Source: Streptomyces paradoxus (GTDB lineage: Bacteria > Actinomycetota > Actinomycetes > Streptomycetales > Streptomycetaceae). From it: a DNA stretch of 64,000 bases. Positions 54,309 through 63,103 of this stretch are shown here, piece by piece. Within the stretch, counting starts at the first letter, position 1. Each line of letters begins with the position of its first letter. The notes below the pieces were generated by a model. It ran no database searches. It was not told where the DNA came from and was given only the letters and a program-made list of their open reading frames with translations. The translations under genes were made by a program, and so were the position numbers. The stretch is taken from NCBI RefSeq assembly GCF_014202475.1, contig NZ_JACHGV010000020.1, positions 1 to 64,000 of the forward strand, in the 5' to 3' direction.

Positions 54309-55012
54309 TGCCCCACCGTAATGCACCCCTGACCGAGACCGACGACTGCGGCTGGCCCGTTGCGTGGTCGAGGACGGTTGGCCGCTGCGCCGCGCCGCCG
54401 AACGCTTCCAGGTCTCGCCCACGACAGCCCAGCGGTGGGCGGACCGCTACCGCGAGCTCGGCGAGGCCGGGATGGCTGATCGGTCCAGCCGCTCGGCAAC
54501 ATCCCCGACGGCGGCGGCCACAACGTCCTCGGCCGCCAGGCCGGCAGCAAAACCCGCAAGAACGCCGGCTACAGCTACCTCCACACCCTCGTCGACGATC
54601 ACCCCCGCCTCGCCTCAGCGAGATCCACGCCGACGAGAAGAAAGAGACCGCCGCCGCCTTCTGGACGCGGGCCCAGGAATTCTTCACCACTGCCGGGATC
54701 ACCGTTGAGCGGGTCCTGACCGACGACGGCTCCTGCTACCGCTCACGCGACTGGCGCGACGCCCTCACCCGGGCCGGGATCACCCACGAGCGAACCCGGC
54801 CCTACCGGCCCCAGACCAACGGCAAGGCCGAACGCTTCAACCGCACCCTGCTCGACGAATGGGCCTACGCCCGCCCCTACTGGTCAGAGGCCGAACGCCG
54901 CGAAGCGTTCCCCGGCTGGCTCCACACCTACAATCACCACCGCGGACACACCGCGCTCGCAGGCCAACCACCCGCCAGCCGCGTCCCCAACCTCACAGGG
55001 CAATACACCTAG
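54309..55012 (+). pseudogene. IS481-family transposase remnant
   Basis: Start VPHRNAPLTET at GTG 54309, then a one-base slip, then LARCVVEDGWPLRRAAERFQ and SPTTAQRWADRYRELGEAGM (helix-turn-helix), then a jump into LGNIPDGGGHNVLGRQ in another frame. The end is intact: TDDGSCYRSRDW, HERTRPYRPQTNGKAERFNR, TLLDEWAYARPYWSEAERRE (the DDE C-terminal half). Some 280 bp appear deleted after the first HTH region, with the first catalytic Asp. A dead element. It sits between pcd and the right-hand part of the cluster. The terminal inverted repeats are not clear. Confidence 0.82.
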
Positions 55013-55057
55013 CGCACGGCCCTGGTCTCGCGGCCGCCGCGTGCCTGCGTGCGCGAG

Positions 55058-55375
55058 TCAGCGCGCGCGGCCGGGCAGCCACAGTCCGCTGACGTTGAGC
55101 ACGTCAGCCTGACACGATTCCAGCCACCACCCGTCGCCCAACTCCCGGGAGGCCAGCAGTGTTTCGCACACCGTGCGGGTGCGGCGCACCGCCTGGGAGA
55201 GGCTCGGCGCGACGACGAATGCGATGCCGTCGAACCCGTCGGTGACGGGCTGCAGACTGACGTGTTCCACCCCCGGCACGGAGGCGGTCATGAAGCGGTT
55301 GGCGAGGGCGTCGGCGCCCTGAGCCGGTCCGCCGGTTCCTGCCGGACTGCGCAGACGAATGAGGATCGAGTGCAT
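55058..55375 (-). CDS. Small hypothetical protein
   Basis: 105 aa from ATG 55375. Beta-alpha-like pattern: MHSILIRLRSPAGTGG, VEHVSLQPVTDGFDGIAFVV, LSQAVRRTRTVCETLLASRE and a C-terminal WWLESCQADVLNVSGLWL. No family recognised. It follows the LuxR-type gene by 110 bp on the same strand, so it may be co-regulated. Confidence 0.55.
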   Translation of the reverse strand: MHSILIRLRSPAGTGGPAQGADALANRFMTASVPGVEHVSLQPVTDGFDGIAFVVAPSLSQAVRRTRTVCETLLASRELGDGWWLESCQADVLNVSGLWLPGRAR

Positions 55376-55484
55376 GCCATGAGGGTGACGCCTACTGGCG
55401 GCCCGTGTCTCGTTCCGGCAGGGCGGCTTCCTGCCACGGCAGCGAAATGCCAGAGAGGGCGGAGAAGACCACGACAGGAGAAGG

Positions 55485-56459
55485 TCAGAGCCAGCCGCGG
55501 CGGGCGGCCTCGTAGCCGGCTTCGAACCGACAGCGGGCGCCGAGGCGGGCGTAGAGACCGGCCAGCATGCGGCGGGTGGTCCGTACAGAGACGCCGAGTT
55601 GGCGCGACATCGCCTCGTCGGTGAGCCCGGACCGGAGGAAGCGTACGAGCTGCAGGTCCTGCGGGTCGGCGCTTCGGTCGTGCGGGGCCTCCTCGTGCAC
55701 GGGCTCCGCACCGGCCCACACCGCCTCGAAGAGTGCGACGAGGGCGGTGACGATTCCGGGAGCCGTCAGGAGGAGGCCCGCGCGCAGGCCCGGGCCGGGT
55801 TCGGCCGGGACGAGGGCGGTGTGACTGTCCCAGACGACCAACCGGGTCGGCAGGGCGGGGGCCAGGCGGACCTCCGCCCCGGCGCGGGCCATCCAGTCGG
55901 TGTGGGCGCTGGTCGCCGCGTCGTTCATGGCGCTGGTGGTGAACGCCTCCCGGATCCGCACTCCGCGGGCCAGGCATCCCTCGGCTGCCTCCCGCTCCAC
56001 AGCCAGCACGTCCGCGCTCTGGGCACCCCCGGGCAGGAACGACAGAACCTCGAGCCGGACCCGTGCGGTCAGCTCCTCCTGGCGGCGCCGGAGTTCGACC
56101 TCGTCCTCCAGCAGTTCCACCGAGCCGTGCGGCACGTGAGTGGCCGTCCACCGCGAGGCCAGTCGGGCGGCCTCCTGACGGGTGCGGGCGATCTGTGCGC
56201 GCTGTTCGGCCAGTTCGGCCTCCTGTCCGGCCAGCAGGGCCGACAGTCCGATGGCGGGGTTGATCGCGCGCAGCCGCTCCGGGTGACCCTCGGCAGGGCG
56301 CAGCAAGGATTTCCGGGCCAGGGTGTCGAGGGCGTCCCGGACCTCGTCCGGGGCCACCGCGAGATGGGCGGCGATGTCCGCGACCGTCCACTCCGGCTGC
56401 GAGACCATGACCTCGTAGACCCGGCTCGCACGCGCGTCGAGCCCCAGTACCTCTAACAT
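55485..56459 (-). CDS. TrmB/LuxR-type transcriptional regulator
   Basis: 324 aa from ATG 56459 (GGAGG 8 nt upstream). A winged-helix N-terminus (LGLDARASRVYEVMVSQPEW) is followed by a coiled region (LAEQRAQIARTRQEAARL), a sensor-like middle (GCLARGVRIREAFTTSAMND) and a C-terminal LuxR HTH (FLRSGLTDEAMSRQLGVSVR). Same layout as the regulator at 39789. Both are probably pathway-specific regulators. It is transcribed away from the cluster's right-hand operon and behind the strong terminator at 56588. Confidence 0.82.
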   Translation of the reverse strand: MLEVLGLDARASRVYEVMVSQPEWTVADIAAHLAVAPDEVRDALDTLARKSLLRPAEGHPERLRAINPAIGLSALLAGQEAELAEQRAQIARTRQEAARLASRWTATHVPHGSVELLEDEVELRRRQEELTARVRLEVLSFLPGGAQSADVLAVEREAAEGCLARGVRIREAFTTSAMNDAATSAHTDWMARAGAEVRLAPALPTRLVVWDSHTALVPAEPGPGLRAGLLLTAPGIVTALVALFEAVWAGAEPVHEEAPHDRSADPQDLQLVRFLRSGLTDEAMSRQLGVSVRTTRRMLAGLYARLGARCRFEAGYEAARRGWL

Positions 56460-56587
56460 CACCACGTCCTCCCGACTCTCCGTTCTCCCGGTGCCCTCAG
56501 CTTGCAGCGCACGGACCCGGAGCGGAGTCCCGCGCCGGGGTCAGGAACATGCAACTCACCATGCTGAGCGCCGAAAAGCGGAAGAAT

Positions 56588-56649
56588 CCGACGCGAACGG
56601 CCGGTGGGCCGCCCCTGATCAGGGGCGGCCCACCGGCCGTTCGCGTCGG
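56588..56649. terminator. 62-bp perfect palindrome, strong terminator
   Basis: Two 31-bp arms (starting CCGACGCGAACGG and ending CCGTTCGCGTCGG) meet without mismatches or a loop at the centre CTGATCAG. It lies 5 bp past the stop of the ATP-grasp gene at 56655 and ends the right-hand operon. Unusually long for a terminator; it could also be a recombination or protein-binding site. Confidence 0.8.
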
Positions 56650-56654
56650 TCCCG

Positions 56655-58016
56655 TCAGGCGTCTCCCCGGTCCACCGAGACCAGCGCGGTGTGCAGCAGG
56701 TCGTCCTCCCAGTTGACCACCGGGGAGCGGTGCGCCGGGGCGAGCCGGCAGAAGCTCCCGGCGTACCGCCCGCGCAGCAGGAAGGGCGAGACCACCGCGG
56801 TGACCCGGCGCACATCCAGGGCGTCTCCGTGCACGATGGGCACGTCGATCGGGCGCGGTGCGACATAGCGCTGCGCGACCATCGGACACGCCCCCGACAG
56901 TGCCTCGTCGACGGCGAGCCGCCACCGTCGCTCGTCCGTCGCGCGCCCCAGGAGCACACCGCGTCCGCCCATCTCGAACGCCGGCTTCAGCAGGTACCCG
57001 GCCTGCCGGCGGAGGAGATGGGTGGGCAGGTGCGCCGGGCGGCCGTCCGGCAGGAAAACCGTGCGGTCGGCGACCAGGACGGTGTACGGGACCCGCCGCC
57101 TGACCACCGCATGGCTGCCGTGACCGGCCGCCGCGGCCTCCCACAGCCAGGCCAGTATCCGCTTGCTCGCGAATCCGAACGCCGTCCGGGGGACGAACGT
57201 CACGGTCCGGGCCGCGCCCTCGATCTCGTGCAGCCGCGCCGCCTGTGCGCCTAGCCGCTCGGCGACCCGCGGCACGTAGTACCGGACGGCGAGGTCGAAG
57301 GCGTCTCCGGAACGGTTGCGCAGTCGGCCGGCGACGACCTCGACCCCGTCACGCGGATCCTCGCGGGAGGCGGCCAGACCTTGTCGCCGGAGCATCCGGA
57401 CCTCGTCGTCGAAGACGGCGTCGGGGTGGGGCTCGCCGGGCTGGGTGACCCCGAGGACGGCGACCCGGGGCGGTTCTCCCTCGTCGCCCGGGGCCCAGGC
57501 CCGCAGCGCCGCGGCCTTGTGGGCGTAGTAATCCGGCGCGGTCAGTCGCAGGCCCTCCGCCCTCAGCCGCCGGGCGGCCGGGCCCCCAATGTGAGCGCCC
57601 ACCGCGGCGGCCATCGCCCCGGCACCGCCGAGCGCGCTGTCCACGTTGACCTCACAGACCCGCCAGCCCTCCGCGCCGAGCACGACATCGGCCCGTACGG
57701 AATCGGCCCAGTGATCGAGGTCGGGCGTGCCAGGGGCTGGCCGGCGGTGTTCGACGCCGGCCAGGGCGGCCAGCCGGCCCGGGTCGCCGTCGCAGCGCCG
57801 CAGTGCCTCGTCGCGGATGAGCCCCGTGAGTTCCCGGAGGTCTGCGAGGGACGACCGGAGTTCCGCTCGGTCCACGAGCAGCGGGCGGGCGGGCATCCAG
57901 CCCTCGCCGTCCGCGAAGGGATGGCCGCGCATCGCGTCCGCCAGGGCCTTCCCCTCCCCCTCGGCTCGCGCGAGGGCCCGCTGCCATGCTCGGGCGGCGT
58001 ACCCCGCCCCGCTCAC
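56655..58016 (-). CDS. Glutathionylspermidine-synthase-like ATP-grasp ligase
   Basis: 453 aa from GTG 58016, overlapping the NRPS stop (GTGA). Fourth member of the family in the cluster: metal motif VCEVNVDSALGGAGAM, ASKRILAWLWEA, ATP loop YLLKPAFEMGGRGVLLG and MVAQRYVAPRPIDVPIV. All putative ATP-binding residues are present. Translational coupling to the NRPS suggests it acts on the NRPS product or supplies a dipeptide unit. Substrate unknown. Confidence 0.72.
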   Translation of the reverse strand: MSGAGYAARAWQRALARAEGEGKALADAMRGHPFADGEGWMPARPLLVDRAELRSSLADLRELTGLIRDEALRRCDGDPGRLAALAGVEHRRPAPGTPDLDHWADSVRADVVLGAEGWRVCEVNVDSALGGAGAMAAAVGAHIGGPAARRLRAEGLRLTAPDYYAHKAAALRAWAPGDEGEPPRVAVLGVTQPGEPHPDAVFDDEVRMLRRQGLAASREDPRDGVEVVAGRLRNRSGDAFDLAVRYYVPRVAERLGAQAARLHEIEGAARTVTFVPRTAFGFASKRILAWLWEAAAAGHGSHAVVRRRVPYTVLVADRTVFLPDGRPAHLPTHLLRRQAGYLLKPAFEMGGRGVLLGRATDERRWRLAVDEALSGACPMVAQRYVAPRPIDVPIVHGDALDVRRVTAVVSPFLLRGRYAGSFCRLAPAHRSPVVNWEDDLLHTALVSVDRGDA

Positions 58017-61000
58017 GTCCGCTCCGGTGCGGCCGGGGCCGTGGAGCGGGTGGCGAGACCGCGCACCCGACTCACGCGCCGCAGCAGGGCCTCGCGGTCC
58101 GGTCCGCCGGTTCGCGGACCGGCCGGGTCGTCCGGCGCGGGCGGCGCGAGCCGCTCCGCCAGGCTCCTGACGGTCGGGTGCTCGAAGAGCAGGTGGGACG
58201 GCACAGCCCGGTCGAGCCGGCGCGCCAGCCGGTGGCACACGGTGAGGACAGCCATGGAGTCACCGCCCAGGGCGAAGAAGTCGTCGTCCGGACCGATGGG
58301 GCACCGGTCGAGGACCTCCTCCCACTCCTGGGCCACCTCCCGCTCCACCGGCGTCATCGGCTCCAGGGAACCGCGGTCCGCCTCACCCGTGCGGGCGGCG
58401 GCCGCGAGCACCTCGGCGCGGTCGATCTTGCCGTTGGCCGTGAGCGGCAGGCGGTCGAGGACCGCGATGCGCGCGGGGACGAGGTAGCCGGGCAGCCGCT
58501 CCCGCAGCCAGGCGCGCAGGGCGGCCTCGGTCGGCCGTTCCGCCGCCGGCCCGGCCTCGACCGCGGCGAGCAGCCGCAGGCCGCCGGCCGGGTCGGGGGC
58601 GGTCAGCGCCACCGCCTGCCTCAGCGCGGGATGCGCCATGAGGGCGTGCTCCACCTCTCCGGTCTCCACCCGGAAACCGCGGATCTTCACCTGCCCGTCG
58701 CTGCGGCCGAGGTATTCGATAGCCCCGTCCGGCAGCAGCCGTCCCCGGTCGCCGGTACGGTACAGCCGGGCGCCCGAGCCGTCGGGGTGGGGGACGAAGC
58801 GCTCGGCTGTCAGCTCGGGGTCGTTCAGATAGCCGACGGCGAGCCCGGCGCCGCCGACCACGATCTCACCGACGGCTCCGACCGGCAACGCCCTGAGCCG
58901 GTCGTCCATCACCTGCGCGGTGGATCCGCTGACGGACCGGCCCACCGGAACCGACCGGAGTGACGCCGGATCGCGGTCCAGCCGGTGGCAGCAGGAGAAG
59001 GTGGTGTTCTCCGTGGGGCCGTATCCGTTGACCAGCGCGCCCCGCGGCACATGCCGCTCGGCCTCGGCGAACAACCCGGGCGGCACTGCCTCACCGCCCA
59101 CGAGCAGGTGCCGCATCCCCGCCAGGTGGCGAGGCGCCGCCTCGATCATCCGGGCGAACAGCGTGACGGTGAAGAAGCCGACCGTCACGCCGTGTGTGGA
59201 GATCGCCGCACAGAGCCGGCCCGGATCCGAGAGGTCCGCGGGCTCCGGGACGACGACGGCGCCGCCGTTCACCAGCGGTCCCCACAGCTCCAGCGTCGCC
59301 GCGTCGAAGGAGGAGTTGGCCACCAGCATGGTGCGGTCGCCCCGGTCCATCGGAAGTGTAGTGCTGCCGTGGACGAGCCGCACCACCGCCCGGTGGGGCA
59401 CCCCCACCAGCTTGGGCGTGCCGCTCGTGCCCGAGGTCGGCATCACGTAGAGCAGGTCGTCCGGCTTTGGACCGGTGTCCGCGTCGGCGCGCACGAGCTC
59501 GTGAGCCGTAAGGGAGGGCTCCTCGGGCACCTCGTCCACGAGGACGGTGCCGATGGCCGCCGGCAGCGTGAGCCCGTCGAGCAGCCCCGTCCGGCTGACG
59601 ACGACCGTCGCTCCTGCCCGCTCGGCCAGATCGTGCAGGCGGGTGCGCGCGTGTCCGGGGTCGAGCGGAAGGTAGGGGCGGCCCAGCCGGGCCGTGGCCA
59701 CCAGCGCGGCGACCAGATCCGCCGACTTGTCCAGGACGACGACCACGGGACTGCGGTTCTCCCCGGTCCACGGGGCACAGGCGGCGGCCAGCGCGTCCGC
59801 GCGCCGGGAGAGCTCGGCGTAGGTGACCGGCGGGCGCCCCGGCAGCACCACGGCCTCCGCGTCCGGCCGCTCGGAGACTCGCCGGTCGAACAGGGCGAGC
59901 GTCGTGTCGTCCGTGGCCGTGCCGGGCACCGGGCGGGTCGCCTCGTCGAGCAGCCGCCGCTCGCGTGGCCCGACGGCCGGCAGCCGGCCGATCTCCGCGT
60001 CGGGTTCCGCCGCCACGGCGGCCAGCAGCTCAAGGAAGCCGTCCGTCAGGCGCTGCCGCTCGCCCTCCAGGAAGGTGCCGTCGTCGCATACCCAGCGCAG
60101 CCGTAGACCGTTCGTCTCGTCCACGAAGAGGGCGAGGTCGTAGACCGCGTTCATCGGTACGTCCGGCCACCGGGTCAGCACCACTTCCGCCGCGTACAGC
60201 GGCTCCCTGGCCCCGACCTCCTGAGCGACCACGATGCGGGCGGGCGCCGCGACGCTGCCGCCGCGGCCGAGGGACAGGGGCCTGACCATCTCCTCGAACG
60301 GCAGGGCCGCGTGGCGGAACGCCCGCGCCGCCCGCTCGGCGAGCTCCCGGTGGTAGGCGCGGAACGACGCCTCCCGGGGGACCCGGTCCCTCACCGGTAC
60401 GAGGTTGACGAAGTAGCCCAGCGCGTCGTGGGCTCGCAGGTCGTCCCGGACCGAACGCGCCACGCACACCGAGTTGTCGGGACCGAGGCCCCGCTGGTGC
60501 AGGAACGCCTTGAACGCGGCCAGGACGGTGGTGAAGAAGGTGGTCCCCGCCTCGGCGGCGAACTCCCGCAGGGCCGTGACGATATGCGCCGGGACCTCGA
60601 GCACGGACTCCGTGGTACGGCGCGGGGCTGGCCCTGTCGGGCGCAGGAGCGGCTCCGGGAGGCCCATCTGATCGGCGAAGCCGTCCAGTTCGCGGGCCCA
60701 GAAGGCGCGGGCGACGGAGCTTTCCGGACCGTCGAGCCAGGACCGCTGGGCGCGGGCGGCGGGGCCGGGCCCCGCGCTGGCGAGTGTGCCCCGGGCATCC
60801 GGTTCCGCGTACGCGCGGGCTAGCTCGCCGTCCAGGATTTCGGCGGACCAGCCGTCGAACACGATGTGATCGGCCGCGAACAGGAGCACGGCGAAGTCGG
60901 GACCGCGAAGCAGTTCGGCGTCCCAGGCCTGGACGGTGACGTCGAGGCGGCGGCCGCGTAGCTGCTCGAGGCGGTGGGTGACCTCGGCTGGCGAGGACAC

Positions 61001-63103
61001 GTCCCGTATGGACCACGGCGCCTCGGCCGAGGCGCGGACGTGCTGTTCCAGCGCCCCGGACGCGTCGGTACGAAGCACCGTGCGCAGTGCCTGGTGACGG
61101 TCCGTCACCCGCTGCAGGGCGGCGCGCAGCCGGTGCTCGTCGAGCGGCCCGTCAAGGCGGACGGCGTGCAGCACGGTGGTGTCCGCGCAGTCGGGGTGCA
61201 GCTCCCGCCACGCCCACAGGCCTTGTTGTGACGGTGTCGCGGGGAAGACCTCCGTGCTGCCCGCCGCCTGGCCGGTTCCGCCGTCCGCCGCCGGCGTGTC
61301 GGCCGGCCGGTCCGCGCAGCGCTGCGCGAGCTCGCGGACCGTGCCGGCCGTCAGCACGTCGGCCGCCGTGGCGTCGAGACCGGCCTCGCGCATCCTCGCC
61401 GCAATCCGCATGGCGGCCAGCGACGAGCCGCCCGAGCGGTGGAAGTCGTCCGTGACGCCGAGCCAGGCGGCGTCGAGCACCTCCTGCCAGATGCCGGCCA
61501 GCGACTCCTCGCGCGCGTTCACCGGCGGCACCCGGTCGCCCATGCCGTCGGGCCGGGCGGTGGCCTCACCGAGCAGTGCCCGGTGGTCCACCTTGCCGTT
61601 GGCGGTCAGCGGCAGGGCCTCCACGACGAGTATGCGCCGGGGCAGCATGAAGGCCGGCAGCCGGTGTGCGAGGGCCGCGCGCAGCTCGGCTGGGTCCACT
61701 GCGGCCTCGCTCTCGACCGTGGGACACTCCACGGCGGCCCACAGGGAACGGCCCGCCGGGGAGTCCTGGGTGAACACCACGGCCCTGCGCACGCCCCGCT
61801 GCGCGACCAGCACCGATTCGATCTCGCCGGTCTCGATGCGGAAGCCGCCGACCTTGACCTGGTTGTCCACGCGGCCGACGAACTCCAGCTCCCCGTCGGG
61901 GAGCACCCGGGCGTAGTCCCCGGTCCGGTAGAGGCGGCGCCCGCTCGCCGGGTCGACGGTGAAGCGGCCCTCGGCGAGTTCCGGCCGACCGTGGTAGCCG
62001 CGGGCGAGGCCGGCGCCGGCAACGACGAGCTCACCGGTCTCGCCGTCGGGGACCGGCCGCAGGTCACCGTCGACCACCATGACCTCGGTGGTGGGCAGTG
62101 CGCGGCCGATCGGGGTGCGCCGCCACGGTTCCTCGACCCGCTCGGCGTCGAAGAGGTGCAGGGTCGCGACGACGGTGGTCTCCGTCGGGCCGTAGCCGTT
62201 GACGATGCGCAGTCCGGGGACGGCACGGGCGAACCGTGCGAGCAGTTCCTGCGGCAGCGGTTCGACGCCCACGAGGACCCGGTCGAGCGCCGGGTCGCCG
62301 CCGCGCGCGGCGGCCTCGACCAGTCCGGGCAGCACCCCGGGCGGGATGTACGCGTTGGTCACGCCCCGCGTGCAGAGCTCGGCCCAGAGCCGTTCGGGGT
62401 CGGTGAGGAGATCCGTCGGCGGCAGGTACAGGGTGCCGCCAAGAGCGAGCGTCGCGAAGATCTCCCAGACGGACACGTCGAAGGAGGTGCCGCCGACGAG
62501 GGAGCCCACCGGCCTGCCCCGTGTGGGGGCGATCTCCTCGAAGCCGCGGAGCATGTTGAGGACGGAGCCGTGCTCGATCTGCACGCCCTTCGGTCGCCCG
62601 GTGGAGCCCGAGGTGAACATGACGTATGCGAGGTTCGACGGCGTCACGGACGGCTCGGCTCCCGGGATCGAAGGCCACGGCCTCCCGTCCTCCGGGTCCG
62701 GGGGCGCGATCTCGTCCAGGTGCAGGACTGGGATGCCTGGCGGCCCGTCGGCCGGGGGGACGGCGTCCGCGTCCGCGAGGAGCACGGCCCTCGGGGCGAG
62801 GTCCTCCAGCATGAGGTCCCGTCGGGCGGGCGGCAGTTCGGGGTCCACCACGCAGTAGGCGCCGCCGGCGTGCAGGACGCCGACGAGGGCGAGGACCGTC
62901 CGCGCGGACCGGCCGCCGACGACGGCGACCGTGTCCTCGGCCCGCAGGCCGGCCTGGTGCAGGTGAGCGGCGACGGCCGCAGCCACCGCGCCGAGCTGGC
63001 CGTAGGTCCAGCTCCCGGTGGCGTCGTGGACGGCGATGCGGTCCGGTGTCAGGCGGGCTTCCGCCATGACGGCGGCGCCGAGGGTCTCGTACTGCAGGCT
63101 CAT
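58013..63103 (-). CDS. NRPS, A-T-C-A-T
   Basis: 1696 aa from ATG 63103, overlapping the upstream NRPS stop (ATGA). Domains by motif: A1 (~20-520; MFTSGSTGRPKG, FDVSVWEIF, NGYGPTETTVV), T1 (~535-600; FHRSGGSSLAAM), C (~618-1050; ADHIVFDGWS, where the first His of HHxxxDG is Asp but the second, catalytic, His is kept), A2 (~1075-1560; PTSGTSGTPKLVG, FDAATLELW, NGYGPTENTTF), T2 (~1585-1660; FALGGDSMAV). It begins with an A domain because the matching C domain sits at the end of the upstream protein. No TE. Two residues are activated; identities are not assigned. Confidence 0.93.
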   Translation of the reverse strand: MSLQYETLGAAVMAEARLTPDRIAVHDATGSWTYGQLGAVAAAVAAHLHQAGLRAEDTVAVVGGRSARTVLALVGVLHAGGAYCVVDPELPPARRDLMLEDLAPRAVLLADADAVPPADGPPGIPVLHLDEIAPPDPEDGRPWPSIPGAEPSVTPSNLAYVMFTSGSTGRPKGVQIEHGSVLNMLRGFEEIAPTRGRPVGSLVGGTSFDVSVWEIFATLALGGTLYLPPTDLLTDPERLWAELCTRGVTNAYIPPGVLPGLVEAAARGGDPALDRVLVGVEPLPQELLARFARAVPGLRIVNGYGPTETTVVATLHLFDAERVEEPWRRTPIGRALPTTEVMVVDGDLRPVPDGETGELVVAGAGLARGYHGRPELAEGRFTVDPASGRRLYRTGDYARVLPDGELEFVGRVDNQVKVGGFRIETGEIESVLVAQRGVRRAVVFTQDSPAGRSLWAAVECPTVESEAAVDPAELRAALAHRLPAFMLPRRILVVEALPLTANGKVDHRALLGEATARPDGMGDRVPPVNAREESLAGIWQEVLDAAWLGVTDDFHRSGGSSLAAMRIAARMREAGLDATAADVLTAGTVRELAQRCADRPADTPAADGGTGQAAGSTEVFPATPSQQGLWAWRELHPDCADTTVLHAVRLDGPLDEHRLRAALQRVTDRHQALRTVLRTDASGALEQHVRASAEAPWSIRDVSSPAEVTHRLEQLRGRRLDVTVQAWDAELLRGPDFAVLLFAADHIVFDGWSAEILDGELARAYAEPDARGTLASAGPGPAARAQRSWLDGPESSVARAFWARELDGFADQMGLPEPLLRPTGPAPRRTTESVLEVPAHIVTALREFAAEAGTTFFTTVLAAFKAFLHQRGLGPDNSVCVARSVRDDLRAHDALGYFVNLVPVRDRVPREASFRAYHRELAERAARAFRHAALPFEEMVRPLSLGRGGSVAAPARIVVAQEVGAREPLYAAEVVLTRWPDVPMNAVYDLALFVDETNGLRLRWVCDDGTFLEGERQRLTDGFLELLAAVAAEPDAEIGRLPAVGPRERRLLDEATRPVPGTATDDTTLALFDRRVSERPDAEAVVLPGRPPVTYAELSRRADALAAACAPWTGENRSPVVVVLDKSADLVAALVATARLGRPYLPLDPGHARTRLHDLAERAGATVVVSRTGLLDGLTLPAAIGTVLVDEVPEEPSLTAHELVRADADTGPKPDDLLYVMPTSGTSGTPKLVGVPHRAVVRLVHGSTTLPMDRGDRTMLVANSSFDAATLELWGPLVNGGAVVVPEPADLSDPGRLCAAISTHGVTVGFFTVTLFARMIEAAPRHLAGMRHLLVGGEAVPPGLFAEAERHVPRGALVNGYGPTENTTFSCCHRLDRDPASLRSVPVGRSVSGSTAQVMDDRLRALPVGAVGEIVVGGAGLAVGYLNDPELTAERFVPHPDGSGARLYRTGDRGRLLPDGAIEYLGRSDGQVKIRGFRVETGEVEHALMAHPALRQAVALTAPDPAGGLRLLAAVEAGPAAERPTEAALRAWLRERLPGYLVPARIAVLDRLPLTANGKIDRAEVLAAAARTGEADRGSLEPMTPVEREVAQEWEEVLDRCPIGPDDDFFALGGDSMAVLTVCHRLARRLDRAVPSHLLFEHPTVRSLAERLAPPAPDDPAGPRTGGPDREALLRRVSRVRGLATRSTAPAAPERT

